This document shows, piece after piece, positions 26,620 through 34,799 of a stretch of 64,000 bases of DNA. This stretch comes from Pseudomonas sp. CFII64 (GTDB taxonomy: Bacteria > Pseudomonadota > Gammaproteobacteria > Pseudomonadales > Pseudomonadaceae). Numbering within the stretch: the stretch's first letter is position 1; every line of letters begins with the position of its first letter. The notes under the pieces were generated by a model that saw only the letters and a program-made list of their open reading frames with translations, searched no databases and was not told the origin of the DNA. Position numbers and translations under genes: made by a program. The DNA is taken from NCBI RefSeq assembly GCF_000416235.1, contig NZ_ATLO01000047.1, positions 1 to 64,000 of the forward strand, read 5' to 3'.

Positions 26620-27782
26620 TCGAACTTCAAAACCTGACCAAGATTTTTCAAAGCAACGGCAAAGAAGTCAAAGCCGTCGACTCGGTAAGCCTGACCGTCA
26701 ATGAAGGTGAGATCTGCGTCTTTCTCGGGCCTTCGGGTTGCGGCAAGTCCACCACCCTGAAAATGATCAACCGCCTGATCATGCCGACCTCCGGCAAGGT
26801 GTTGATCAATGGCGAAGACACCACCGGCCTGGACGAAGTGACCCTGCGTCGCAACATCGGCTATGTGATTCAGCAGATTGGTCTGTTCCCGAACATGACC
26901 ATTGAAGAAAACATCACGATTGTTCCGCGCCTGCTGGGCTGGGACAAACAGAAGTGCCACGACCGCGCTCGCGAACTGATGAGCATGATCAAGCTGGAGC
27001 CCAAGCAGTACCTGAATCGCTACCCGCGTGAATTGTCCGGTGGCCAGCAACAGCGCATCGGCGTGATCCGCGCCTTGGCCGCTGACGCGCCACTGCTGCT
27101 GATGGACGAACCGTTCGGCGCGGTCGACCCGATCAACCGCGAAATGATCCAGAACGAATTCTTCGAGATGCAGCGCGCGCTGAACAAGACCGTGATCATG
27201 GTCAGCCACGACATCGACGAAGCCATCAAGCTGGGCGACAAGATTGCCATCTTCCGTGCGGGCAAACTGATCCAGATCGATCACCCGGACACCTTGCTGG
27301 CGCATCCGGCAGACGAGTTCGTATCGAGCTTCGTCGGCCAGGACAGCACCCTCAAGCGCCTGTTGCTGGTCAAGGCCGAAGACGCCGCCGACAACGCGCC
27401 TTCGGTCAGCCCGGAAACCCCGGTCGCCGATGCGCTGGAAGTCATGGACGAAAACGACCGTCGTTACATCGTCGTCACCGATGGCGAAAACAAGGCCATG
27501 GGCTACGTACGTCGCCGCGACCTGCATCGCCAGACCGGCAACTGCCTGCAATTCCTCCAGGCATTCAACGCCACCGCCGCCTACGACGAACACTTGCGCA
27601 TCCTGCTGTCGCGCATGTACGAGTTCAACCGCTCATGGCTGCCGGTGCTGGATGCCGAAAACGTATTCCTCGGCGAAGTCACCCAGGAATCCATCGCCGA
27701 ATACCTGAGTTCAGGCCGTTCGCGGGGTGGCAAAACGAGTATTACCTCGCCTGCTGACGTTGCGGCTGAAGCGCAGGGTTAA
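26616..27782 (+). CDS. Osmoprotectant ABC transporter ATP-binding protein with CBS domains (OpuCA-like)
   Basis: This 388-residue ATPase has Walker A GPSGCGKST, signature LSGGQQQR, Walker B LLLMDEPFGAVDP and switch His in VSHDIDEA. After about residue 250 come two CBS repeats (SPETPVADALEVMDENDRRYIVV and the C-terminal FNRSWLPVLDAENVFLGEV). In OpuCA/OpuAA relatives the CBS tandem senses ionic strength or nucleotides and gates activity. The start MIELQNLTKIF overlaps the preceding stop. The C-terminus carries a 25-residue Ser/Gly/Ala tail with no known role. Confidence 0.94.
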   Translation: MIELQNLTKIFQSNGKEVKAVDSVSLTVNEGEICVFLGPSGCGKSTTLKMINRLIMPTSGKVLINGEDTTGLDEVTLRRNIGYVIQQIGLFPNMTIEENITIVPRLLGWDKQKCHDRARELMSMIKLEPKQYLNRYPRELSGGQQQRIGVIRALAADAPLLLMDEPFGAVDPINREMIQNEFFEMQRALNKTVIMVSHDIDEAIKLGDKIAIFRAGKLIQIDHPDTLLAHPADEFVSSFVGQDSTLKRLLLVKAEDAADNAPSVSPETPVADALEVMDENDRRYIVVTDGENKAMGYVRRRDLHRQTGNCLQFLQAFNATAAYDEHLRILLSRMYEFNRSWLPVLDAENVFLGEVTQESIAEYLSSGRSRGGKTSITSPADVAAEAQG

Positions 27783-27822
27783 GAGGCGCAGCGAGCCAAC
27801 GCAACCCGGTATCGGTGCTGAC

Positions 27823-27912
27823 GCCTTCCCGGACAAGTCCGGTCCTGCCTGATTCGTGCAAGTCGGTCTTGATTTGTGCAAACCCGGTAGGAGGGGACTT
27901 GTCCCCGAAGAG
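27823..27912. repeat. REP doublet, GGACTTGTCCCC type
   Basis: The left arm CCCGGACAAGTCCGGTCCTG and the right arm GGTAGGAGGGGACTTGTCCC are in opposite orientation to the doublet at 13363, with the open ends outward. The copies are about 36 bases apart. Confidence 0.8.
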
Positions 27913-27974
27913 GTCGGGTTTTTCCGACAGGTAAATCTATAGATACCGCGCGCCGTGGTTTTCACACAATCTGC

Positions 27975-28064
27975 GTAGGACCGGCTTTAGCCGGGAGGGC
28001 ACAAGGTCTGACGACGCAACTGCTGCGAATGTACCGGCCTCCTCCCGGCTGAAGCCGGTCCTAC
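27975..28064. repeat. REPIN doublet, GTAGGACCGGCTTTAGCCGGGAGG type
   Basis: Arms GTAGGACCGGCTTTAGCCGG and CCGGCTGAAGCCGGTCCTAC flank a spacer with GTCTGACGACGCAACTGCTG then CGAATGTACCGGCC. The same spacer, with few changes, is in the element at 28652. Confidence 0.92.
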
Positions 28065-28089
28065 GGATTCCGGTGTAATCAGGAGCGAT

Positions 28090-28299
28090 CTATCGCACTT
28101 CGACGCTCGTCAACGATCGCTCAACCAGCCCCTGCGCCATTTCGACCAGATGCATGACCGAACACACCAGATCGCGTTTCTGGCCGGTCAGTTGGTCGCA
28201 GGTTTCGTAAGCGGTGGCTGCCGCGCAACGCAGCAGTTCTGATACGCGCACCAGGTTTTCTTCGAAGTTGTGGGGCGAGCCGGGAGTAACTTTAGTCAT
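28090..28299 (-). CDS. DUF6124 (formerly DUF3077) family small protein
   Basis: This 69-residue protein has the Pseudomonas-specific pattern MTKVTPGSP...ENLVRVSELLRCAAATAYE...LTGQKRDLVCSVMHLVEMAQGLVE. The family is common in Pseudomonas, usually as single small genes, and its function is unknown. The sequence predicts a mostly helical soluble protein with two amphipathic helices. The RBS GGATC is weak. A roughly 210-base leader upstream on the minus strand carries two GTGTGAGAAC copies. Confidence 0.8.
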   Translation of the reverse strand: MTKVTPGSPHNFEENLVRVSELLRCAAATAYETCDQLTGQKRDLVCSVMHLVEMAQGLVERSLTSVEVR

Positions 28300-28335
28300 T
28301 GTGTTGATCCTACAAGTCCGGAAGCCGCCTTTGTC

Positions 28336-28506
28336 GTTCTCACACGAAAAAGGTGGCGGCTATGAGCAGGGTGAGAGACCGGCAGAAGGGACCCGGCCAG
28401 ACCGAAGTCTGCCTGCACACAGCTGCCATAACGCATTCACCGATACCCGAATATCGATGATGAACTGTTCGGACCATGCGCCTACTGAACAACCGGGTTC
28501 TCACAC
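28336..28506 (-). promoter_or_regulatory. Candidate regulatory leader of the DUF6124 gene with repeated GTGTGAGAAC
   Basis: On the minus strand GTGTGAGAAC occurs at 28497-28506 and again at 28336-28345, 161 bases apart, the second copy 36 bases before the start codon. Exact repetition of a 10-mer in one leader suggests a protein or RNA recognition element. The mechanism is unknown. Confidence 0.35.
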
Positions 28507-28651
28507 CCGTCCACTGAGTTTTCAATGGCAGGGCGCAGGCTAGTTGCAGGAATGGGCAGGCGCAAGCGGGGCGGGAGAGTCTAGGAAATTTCACACAAGA
28601 GATACAGAGTGGTCTTTCGAAATCGTGACATTTTTGTGAAAGTTGGCGTCC

Positions 28652-28740
28652 GTAGGACCGGCTTCAACCGGGAGGGCGCAATGTCTGACGACGCGACTGC
28701 TGCGAATGTACCGGCCTCCTCCCGGCTGAAGCCGTCCTAC
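28652..28740. repeat. REPIN doublet, GTAGGACCGGCTTCAACCGGGAGG type
   Basis: The left arm is GTAGGACCGGCTTCAACCGG; the right arm CCGGCTGAAGCCGTCCTAC has lost one G. The spacer (ATGTCTGACGACGCGACTGC, then TGCGAATGTACC) matches that of the element at 27975. Confidence 0.92.
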
Positions 28741-28884
28741 AGTTCTGTGGGCGATAACTGCCAGTTCGTCGCTAAATCACCTGCAGAATGAACATCATCC
28801 TGTCACACAGGTCCGTTACTACGGGTGTGGGAACGTGATCCGCTGCCGAACAGGCAAAAACGGGCAGAAATGCGACATTTTTTG

Positions 28885-28913
28885 TTGATCTCAAGCGCCT
28901 CAGGTCCTAAAGT
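28885..28913 (+). promoter_or_regulatory. Candidate sigma-70 promoter upstream of speC
   Basis: TTGATC and TAAAGT (four of six matches each) are separated by exactly 17 bases. If used, the speC message has a leader of about 220 bases, long enough for post-transcriptional control by polyamines. Confidence 0.35.
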
Positions 28914-29141
28914 TCGCGCCGAACGTCCATGCTGGAAACGATCCATCCGGCTCAAGTACTGACGACGAGACAGCAAGGCCATAGGGAATGCGCTAACCGC
29001 ATCCATATGGTCTTTTTGCTTTCGGCGAACAGCCTTGGGAAGTAGGCGAACCAAAGTGGGGATACGGAGGGCGTTCGTTGAGCGCGTGGAGACACGCCTC
29101 GCACCCATTGATTAATGCAGTTTGCCAGTAGGAGTTTCCGC

Positions 29142-30305
29142 ATGCCGATCCAGGTCGAAGACTATTTCCAGCGCGACACCTTCAACAAAATGAAGGCGTT
29201 TGCCGACACACAAGAAACCCCATTCGTCGTCATCGATACCGCGATGATCAGCAAGGCCTACGACGACCTGCGCGCAGGCTTCGAATTCGCCAGCATTTAC
29301 TACGCCGTCAAAGCCAACCCGGCTGTCGAGATCATTGATCTGCTCAAGGAAAAAGGCTCGAGCTTCGACATCGCCTCGATCTACGAGCTGGACAAGGTCA
29401 TGGACCGTGGCGTCAGCGCCGACCGCATCAGCTACGGCAACACCATCAAGAAATCCAAGGACATTCGCTACTTCTACGAGAAGGGCGTGCGTCTGTTTTC
29501 CACCGACTCCGAAGCCGACCTGCGCAACATCGCCAAGGCCGCACCGGGCTCGAAAGTCTACGTGCGGATCCTGACCGAAGGTTCGACCACGGCGGACTGG
29601 CCTTTGTCGCGCAAATTCGGTTGCCAGACCGACATGGCCATGGACCTGCTGATCCTCGCCCGTGACCTGGGTCTGGTGCCTTACGGCCTCTCGTTCCACG
29701 TGGGTTCGCAGCAGCGCGACATCAGCGTCTGGGACGCGGCGATTGCCAAGGTCAAAGTGATCTTCGAGCGCCTGAAGGAAGAAGACGGCATCGTCCTCAA
29801 GCTGATCAACATGGGCGGCGGCTTCCCGGCCAACTACATCACCCGCACCAACAGCCTGGAAACCTACGCTGAAGAAATCATTCGCTATCTGAAAGAAGAC
29901 TTCGGCGATGATTTGCCGGAAATCATTCTGGAACCGGGCCGTTCGTTGATCGCCAACGCCGGTATTCTGGTCAGTGAAGTGGTGCTGGTGTCGCGTAAAT
30001 CCCGCACCGCTGTCGAGCGTTGGGTGTACACGGATGTGGGCAAATTCTCCGGCCTGATCGAAACCATGGATGAAGCCATCAAGTTTCCGATCTGGACCGA
30101 GAAAAAAGGCGAAATGGAAGAAGTGGTTATCGCCGGTCCAACCTGCGACAGCGCCGACATCATGTACGAGAACTACAAGTACGGCCTGCCACTGAACCTG
30201 GCCATCGGTGACCGCCTGTACTGGCTGTCCACCGGCGCCTACACCACCAGCTACAGCGCAGTCGAATTCAACGGCTTCCCGCCGCTGAAATCGTTTTACG
30301 TTTAA
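29142..30305 (+). CDS. speC: Ornithine decarboxylase, PLP-dependent group IV (alanine-racemase fold)
   Basis: This 387-residue enzyme decarboxylates ornithine (perhaps also lysine) to putrescine (cadaverine). The PLP lysine is Lys57 in SIYYAVKANP. Other family signatures are LSFHVGSQQ, the phosphate-binding NMGGGFPA, EPGRSLIA, and the catalytic Cys region GPTCDSAD near the C-terminus. Length and sequence match Pseudomonas SpeC. ATG at 29142 has AGTAGGAG 7 bases upstream; an in-frame Met nine codons earlier lacks a signal. It is monocistronic with a strong terminator. Confidence 0.95.
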   Translation: MPIQVEDYFQRDTFNKMKAFADTQETPFVVIDTAMISKAYDDLRAGFEFASIYYAVKANPAVEIIDLLKEKGSSFDIASIYELDKVMDRGVSADRISYGNTIKKSKDIRYFYEKGVRLFSTDSEADLRNIAKAAPGSKVYVRILTEGSTTADWPLSRKFGCQTDMAMDLLILARDLGLVPYGLSFHVGSQQRDISVWDAAIAKVKVIFERLKEEDGIVLKLINMGGGFPANYITRTNSLETYAEEIIRYLKEDFGDDLPEIILEPGRSLIANAGILVSEVVLVSRKSRTAVERWVYTDVGKFSGLIETMDEAIKFPIWTEKKGEMEEVVIAGPTCDSADIMYENYKYGLPLNLAIGDRLYWLSTGAYTTSYSAVEFNGFPPLKSFYV

Positions 30306-30320
30306 GCGTTACGGCTGATT

Positions 30321-30348
30321 AAAAACCCGCGAGTGATCGCGGGTTTTT
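30321..30348 (+). terminator. Rho-independent terminator after speC
   Basis: AAAAACCCGCGA and TCGCGGGTTTTT form 12-bp arms with a short GTGA loop, and the A and T tracts on both sides allow two-way use with the convergent toxin gene. Confidence 0.93.
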
Positions 30349-30373
30349 CATGCCCGGGTATTTTTCGTCGGGC

Positions 30374-31348
30374 TTATCTTGATGCGTCCTTTATTTCTTT
30401 CAGATATCGCGACAGTGCCGCACCGTGCAACAGAAATGACCGGGCATGCTCGAGGGCATTGCCCTGATCTACCTGGCTGTGAATGCTCACGAATGAATCC
30501 AGCGTCTGCGCAATTTTATCAACCTCATCCTCATAACTGCTCTTGGGTTGGCTGATTTCCTGAAAGTGCATGTAATCTTCGTTTTGGCGGGTCAGGGTGC
30601 TGATCTGATCCTTGTACACCTTGATCTTCGCAAACTGATCATCCAGGCGGACCTGCAGGCGCTTTCTGGCCTCGACAAGCTTGCCATAAGTGATGGACTC
30701 GCTGGCAATACGCAGGATATTGGAAGCGCCTTTCACTGCTGCTCTTATCGCCGACACATGGGGATTTTTCGGGTCCAGAACAGCAAGGCTTTTCACCAGT
30801 GGGATAAATTCGTCCCAAAGTGTTTTATCTTCGGTTATCCGCATTGCGGTGCTTAATATCTCTATTTCTGCGGTTATTTCAGCAACGGCTTGCTCTAGCG
30901 TCTGGGAGGCGGATTGTTGTATCTCTATCTGTTTTTCGTTGGCTTCAATGTAATCGTTGACCTCACTCAAAGTAGAAACTTTCAGCGCGGTCAGTTTTTC
31001 GTCGAGTTCGATCGACTTTAAGCGGATGCTTGCCACGCTGGTTGAGATAATGTCGGCCATTTCTGCGGCATAGAGTCTGGCCGCGCCTTGTTTGGAGTTG
31101 GCTTGCTCGCGGAGCATTTGAATGTCGTCCAGATGCAAGTCAACGGGAACCGTTACCAGCAGCGCCCTCAGCAAAGTGTCAATGGCCACTTGCTGGGACT
31201 TGATGGTCGTGACCTGCGCCTGTAAAACAGGTGTTTCAAGAACGCTTAATTTCACATAGGACTTTTCGAGACTGGCCTTGCTGGCTTTAATAATGTCGGT
31301 GTTCGGCATGGTCGGCACGAACGTAGGATCAATGTAATGTAGGGTCAT
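30374..31348 (-). CDS. XaxB/YaxB-like binary pore-forming toxin subunit B
   Basis: This 324-residue protein matches the B component of the alpha-xenorhabdolysin (XaxAB, YaxAB) alpha-pore-forming toxins. It is almost entirely helical, with long heptad-rich stretches from about 110 to 180 and 225 to 265, a mildly hydrophobic segment (AVAEITAEIEILSTAM, about 150-170) and a C-terminal LLHGAALSRYLKEIKDA helix. No signal peptide is present, as is usual for this family. RBS lies in a purine-rich GGGATATACC stretch. It is 51 bases after the A-subunit gene, so they form an operon. Local GC is visibly lower than in the flanks, hinting at acquisition. Confidence 0.8.
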   Translation of the reverse strand: MTLHYIDPTFVPTMPNTDIIKASKASLEKSYVKLSVLETPVLQAQVTTIKSQQVAIDTLLRALLVTVPVDLHLDDIQMLREQANSKQGAARLYAAEMADIISTSVASIRLKSIELDEKLTALKVSTLSEVNDYIEANEKQIEIQQSASQTLEQAVAEITAEIEILSTAMRITEDKTLWDEFIPLVKSLAVLDPKNPHVSAIRAAVKGASNILRIASESITYGKLVEARKRLQVRLDDQFAKIKVYKDQISTLTRQNEDYMHFQEISQPKSSYEDEVDKIAQTLDSFVSIHSQVDQGNALEHARSFLLHGAALSRYLKEIKDASR

Positions 31349-31399
31349 GATAGGTATATCCCTTGTCGCCGGAGCAGTTGATGGGGAGTACTGTTGAGT

Positions 31400-32608
31400 T
31401 TATTGGTCGTCAGTCGGTGAGGTGATTATTTTGCGGGCCTCTTCGCTTATCTTTATCCACTGGGCGATCATGTTGGCCAGCCGGTTTTCGAATATCAATA
31501 AGGTTGTTGCAGTGGAGTTTTTGTTCATTTGGTTCATGGAGGCTTCAATGTAACTGTTGATGAGCAACCAGATATCTTCAATGTTTTTTGCACCGCTGAG
31601 CGCGTCCATGGTCAGCATTTCAAAGTGCTGCAGGGTCGTCTGCAGACCGGCGAGCGCGCCGATGACCTTGTTGATACGATTGACTTCACCTTCCAACAGG
31701 GTCTTCTGATGGATAGCGGAGTTCTGTTCGTCACGGACGGCCGAGGCTTTCGGACCATAGATGCTTTTGGTTACCGTCAGGCCTACCGGCCCCCACCATG
31801 CCCCCACCCAGCCATATCGAGCGTAGGTTTCGTACGTCCGGCCAAGTTCTTCGATTCTGGTATTGAGGCGCTGAAGTTCTTCGACCTTCTCTGTGAAAGT
31901 TTTGTCGAGGTCATGTCTAACTGCGGCTTGCAAGGCTTGGCTGACCGTATCCTTGACTTCGGAAAGGTCCAGCTGGAAATATTCGACCCTGTGTTTGACG
32001 TCGGTGGCGTTACGCTTATAGCCCTGAACCGTTTCCAGTAGCTCGCTTGAGAGTGCGAGCAGGCCACCGACTTTCGGTGCATCTTTAGCATTGAGTTTGA
32101 GGTCCGGCAGTTGCTCGGTTTTTTTGCTGGTGATCAGCGTTTTGTAGTCATCATAACCGCTCAGGTTTCTAATGAAGTTGATAATCGATTGGCCGGTAAT
32201 GTTCAGTTCAGACGAAAATACGATCAGCTCGCTCGCGACTTTTTTCATCCGGATTTCAATGTCTTCCCAAAAGTCGGCCGAACCCTTGGCTCTTTTATGC
32301 AGTGCCTGAATAGCATTGGGTTCCAGTGCCGGTATATAGCTGTGCTCGTAGCCCAGATAGTTTTGAACCTGGGTCAGATCGACTGGCAGTCTGGACGCAT
32401 ATTCAGTAAACGCTTTTATTTTCCCCAGATCCTGCTGTGCGATGAAAAATCCTCGTGAACGAGCGATCCCCTCTTTTTGCCCCGACGAGGCTTCAATGTA
32501 GCTGCCAATAGCTTTGTCGAGAGGGATTTCAAGTGCGTTATCGATGGGGTGGTCAAGACCTTCATCCAGTGACCGTGCTTTGTCATCATATTTTTTTAAT
32601 GTCTGCAT
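31400..32608 (-). CDS. XaxA/YaxA-like binary pore-forming toxin subunit A
   Basis: This 402-residue protein is the expected size of XaxA (about 408). Helical tail domains surround one hydrophobic membrane-insertion segment, YARYGWVGAWWGPVGLTVTK at about 262-281, rich in Trp and Gly. Upstream is a coiled region (KVEELQRLNTRIEELGRTYE), and the C-terminal NRLANMIAQWIKISEEARK resembles that of the paralogue at 32926. In the YaxAB model the A subunit binds the membrane first and recruits B. ATG at 32608 has AAGGAAA 7 bases upstream; an earlier ATG at 32626 would overlap that SD. The target cell type is unknown. Confidence 0.82.
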   Translation of the reverse strand: MQTLKKYDDKARSLDEGLDHPIDNALEIPLDKAIGSYIEASSGQKEGIARSRGFFIAQQDLGKIKAFTEYASRLPVDLTQVQNYLGYEHSYIPALEPNAIQALHKRAKGSADFWEDIEIRMKKVASELIVFSSELNITGQSIINFIRNLSGYDDYKTLITSKKTEQLPDLKLNAKDAPKVGGLLALSSELLETVQGYKRNATDVKHRVEYFQLDLSEVKDTVSQALQAAVRHDLDKTFTEKVEELQRLNTRIEELGRTYETYARYGWVGAWWGPVGLTVTKSIYGPKASAVRDEQNSAIHQKTLLEGEVNRINKVIGALAGLQTTLQHFEMLTMDALSGAKNIEDIWLLINSYIEASMNQMNKNSTATTLLIFENRLANMIAQWIKISEEARKIITSPTDDQ

Positions 32609-32925
32609 GCTGTATTTTCCTTCCATCAGGCGTTCAGGCTGTTGAGGTCTGAAGTAAGCCGGTTGTTTGAGTTTCAGAAAAATTAGCACGTCGTCACGAT
32701 TTGAGGCAGTTGTGGGTAATGACGCTTCTTGTAGGAAAGTTACTCAATTGTCGGTGTATAGCGTGGTGCTGTTTTTGAATTTTACCGGCGGGTAGGTAAA
32801 TAGTTATCGCTTGGTATTCCTGATGAGTGAGTAGGCTGCTCATGTCTGGAAATATCATTATTTGCGCGTACGGTAACCACCATTGTGAGGCCGGTCCGCA
32901 CACTTTGTCTTTAGGGGAAACAAAA
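32609..32925. other. Divergent promoter region between the two toxin pairs
   Basis: These 317 AT-rich bases must drive both toxin operons. No clear -35/-10 pair or palindrome stood out. A frame extending the right-hand gene upstream to 32827 exists, but the SD AGGGGAAA at 32915-32922 argues for the start at 32926. Confidence 0.5.
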
Positions 32926-34089
32926 ATGCAACCTGGCGATGAACTCACCGTCGAACAGCTGAATGAGATAAGCACTCATTATATAAACACTCGCACTAGA
33001 CGCCATGTTGGCGCAGGCCAGACGCCGGGCCTGATCGTGACCGATACGGATGTCAGGGCAATCAAGCGCTATGTGGCTTCGGCAATGGAGTTGCCTTATG
33101 AACTTGCGCAAGTGAAGAAATTCCTCGGTTATGAAGTTGCTGGCGTCGCCGGACTTGAACCCACGGAAATGCAGGACCTGCACCAGTCAGTCCAGCGTCA
33201 TGCCCACGGCTGGCCCGGAATCGAAAATGGCATGAAGACGGTCGGCTCGGACCTTGTGGTGTTTTCCGATGCGTTGAAAAGCAGCGGACAGACCCTGATT
33301 GCTTTTATCGAAGGGCTGGAAGGCTTTAAAAGCGCAATAGGCGTGGTCGGTGATGTCGATGCGCTGGACATGGCCAGTTACCCGCGTATGGAATTGACCG
33401 CACGGGACAAAAGCCGCACGCCGACGCTGCTGGCGCTGGTGGAAGATCTGCGCATTGTCATTCGCGAGTGCAGCCGCACCACCACTCAGGTCAGCTCCGA
33501 CATAACTTCGTTCAAGACTGAACTCAAGACCCGTATCGCGCCGGCGGTGGGCTTGACGCTGACCCTTATGCGAAGGCATCGCAAGGACAGTGCGCTGATC
33601 GAATTGAATCAGGAGCTGGAGGAGCTCAATCGCCAGATCCGGCAGCAAGCCGACAGTTTCGAAGATTTCCTTGAGCGACAGTGGAGCTTGCTGTCGTTCG
33701 CCGAGGGCTTGTTCATTCCCGATGCCGAGCCTTCCCCGCAAACCCAACTGGAAGTGCTGCTGGCGCGCAAACGCGAGGTGCAGAACCAGATTCGTCATAG
33801 CCACGCAGTGATTGCCGCGCTGTTCAGCCTGCAAACCGATGTTCAGGATCTGGGTGTGCGCATGAGTGCCGCAGCGTCGGGTGCCTCCAATCTGGAAAGC
33901 CTCTGGATACTGCTCCTGGCGTATATCGACAACTCCGCCAGACGCCTGGGCAATATGAATGACGCCGTGTACCTCGTGGGTTTTGTCGCCCGCCTCAAAG
34001 CGATGATCCAGTGCTGGGCCGAGATCAGGAAACACAGTCAGGATTTGCTGACCGCCTTTAACCAGGCGGTGGCGGAGGTTGAGCTATGA
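32926..34089 (+). CDS. Diverged XaxA-like toxin subunit A paralogue
   Basis: This 387-residue protein aligns by eye with the A subunit at 31400. Shared marks are IK.Y...LP..L.QV..FLGYE, LEP..MQ.LH, a W..IE..MK.V.S.L.VFS..L block, and the C-terminal ARLKAMIQCWAEIRKHSQDL. The region that is a Trp/Gly membrane segment in the other copy is here ERQWSLLSFAEGLFIPDAEP (250-269), shorter and interrupted by acidic residues. It may therefore be unable to insert on its own, or insert differently. Composition is GC-richer than the other pair. It overlaps the B-like gene by 4 bases. Confidence 0.75.
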   Translation: MQPGDELTVEQLNEISTHYINTRTRRHVGAGQTPGLIVTDTDVRAIKRYVASAMELPYELAQVKKFLGYEVAGVAGLEPTEMQDLHQSVQRHAHGWPGIENGMKTVGSDLVVFSDALKSSGQTLIAFIEGLEGFKSAIGVVGDVDALDMASYPRMELTARDKSRTPTLLALVEDLRIVIRECSRTTTQVSSDITSFKTELKTRIAPAVGLTLTLMRRHRKDSALIELNQELEELNRQIRQQADSFEDFLERQWSLLSFAEGLFIPDAEPSPQTQLEVLLARKREVQNQIRHSHAVIAALFSLQTDVQDLGVRMSAAASGASNLESLWILLLAYIDNSARRLGNMNDAVYLVGFVARLKAMIQCWAEIRKHSQDLLTAFNQAVAEVEL

Positions 34090-34799
34090 CAGTCGCCACT
34101 GAAATTTTGCCGGCAAACATAATTGAGGCGTGTCCGTTGCCGAACATGGAAAAGCTCGAGGAGCATCGCCGTGACATGACCCGGTTCGCCAGCACTCCCG
34201 GTGACATGTACTGGCCGTCCCTGAGGCAGCAGTTACAGGCGCTACTGGAAAAGGTCAACGCCGTGGATGCCGCTGTCATGACGCTGATCATCTGTGGCGA
34301 CACAGTCCTGGGCAATATCGACATTGCCCCTTACCAGCAGGCCATTCTCTTGCTGGACAAGCCCGGGAGAACGACCGAGGAAAGCCGCGCTTGCCTGCAA
34401 TATCAAGAGGAAGTATCCAATCTGTTGTGCGACGCAGCGGCGTCGGTCAGGACCTCCGTCCGTGCTCTGGACGCGAGCCTTTTGTCCCTTGAAACATCAT
34501 CCATTGATGATGTCCTTGCGCCGATAGCCGAGCTGCAGGCGCGACTTGAAACGGCTACGGGCGCACAGGCGCAGCGAATCCGCGATTGCCTGGACGAGTT
34601 TCGCGGCGTTCTGGGAATGGACAAATCCAGAGCTGGCTATGTGCATGAAGTCAGCAAGCTGGTTTTTGCGGTGAATTACTTTTTCGACAACGTGCTGGAA
34701 GGCAGCCCGGACGTCATCCAGCGCGCTGAAGACTTCCTGCGCCATGCAGACGAGCTGGTCGATTACCTTTGGGAGTTGCACAACGTCTGGAAAAGCTGA
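34086..34799 (+). CDS. Short XaxB-like protein, partner of the diverged A subunit
   Basis: This 237-residue helical protein is translationally coupled (ATGA) to the diverged A subunit. Its N-terminus (VDAAVMTLIICGDTVLGNIDIAP) and C-terminus (AEDFLRHADELVDYLWELH) match the ends of the B subunit at 30374, but about 90 residues of the central helical hairpin are missing. It could be an alternative pore partner, a regulator that titrates the full-length A subunit, or a protective factor; these are inferences. Its last 37 bases overlap the convergent Sel1 gene. Confidence 0.65.
   Translation: MTVATEILPANIIEACPLPNMEKLEEHRRDMTRFASTPGDMYWPSLRQQLQALLEKVNAVDAAVMTLIICGDTVLGNIDIAPYQQAILLLDKPGRTTEESRACLQYQEEVSNLLCDAAASVRTSVRALDASLLSLETSSIDDVLAPIAELQARLETATGAQAQRIRDCLDEFRGVLGMDKSRAGYVHEVSKLVFAVNYFFDNVLEGSPDVIQRAEDFLRHADELVDYLWELHNVWKS

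Larger units (their letters stand above)
27783..28089. other. Intergenic region after opuC operon with two REP doublets
   Basis: These 307 bases lie between two converging genes and consist mostly of two REP-type elements from different families (annotated separately). No open frame or classical terminator was seen; the elements themselves can fold and may terminate or protect the opuC message. Confidence 0.6.
28300..29141. other. Long intergenic region upstream of speC and the DUF6124 gene
   Basis: These 842 bases separate two divergent genes. They hold the leader of the DUF6124 gene (about 28300-28510), a REPIN at 28652-28740, and the upstream region of speC with a candidate promoter at 28885-28913. 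Short frames exist on both strands but have no credible start signals or protein-like composition. No recognised RNA gene was identified, although a structured leader is possible on either side. Confidence 0.5.

Noticed and set aside
28609..28791. Small frame containing MSDDATAANVPASSRLKP
   Set aside because: The sequence is the conserved REPIN spacer and arm read in one frame; similar frames appear at other REPIN copies, so it is a repeat artefact rather than a gene.
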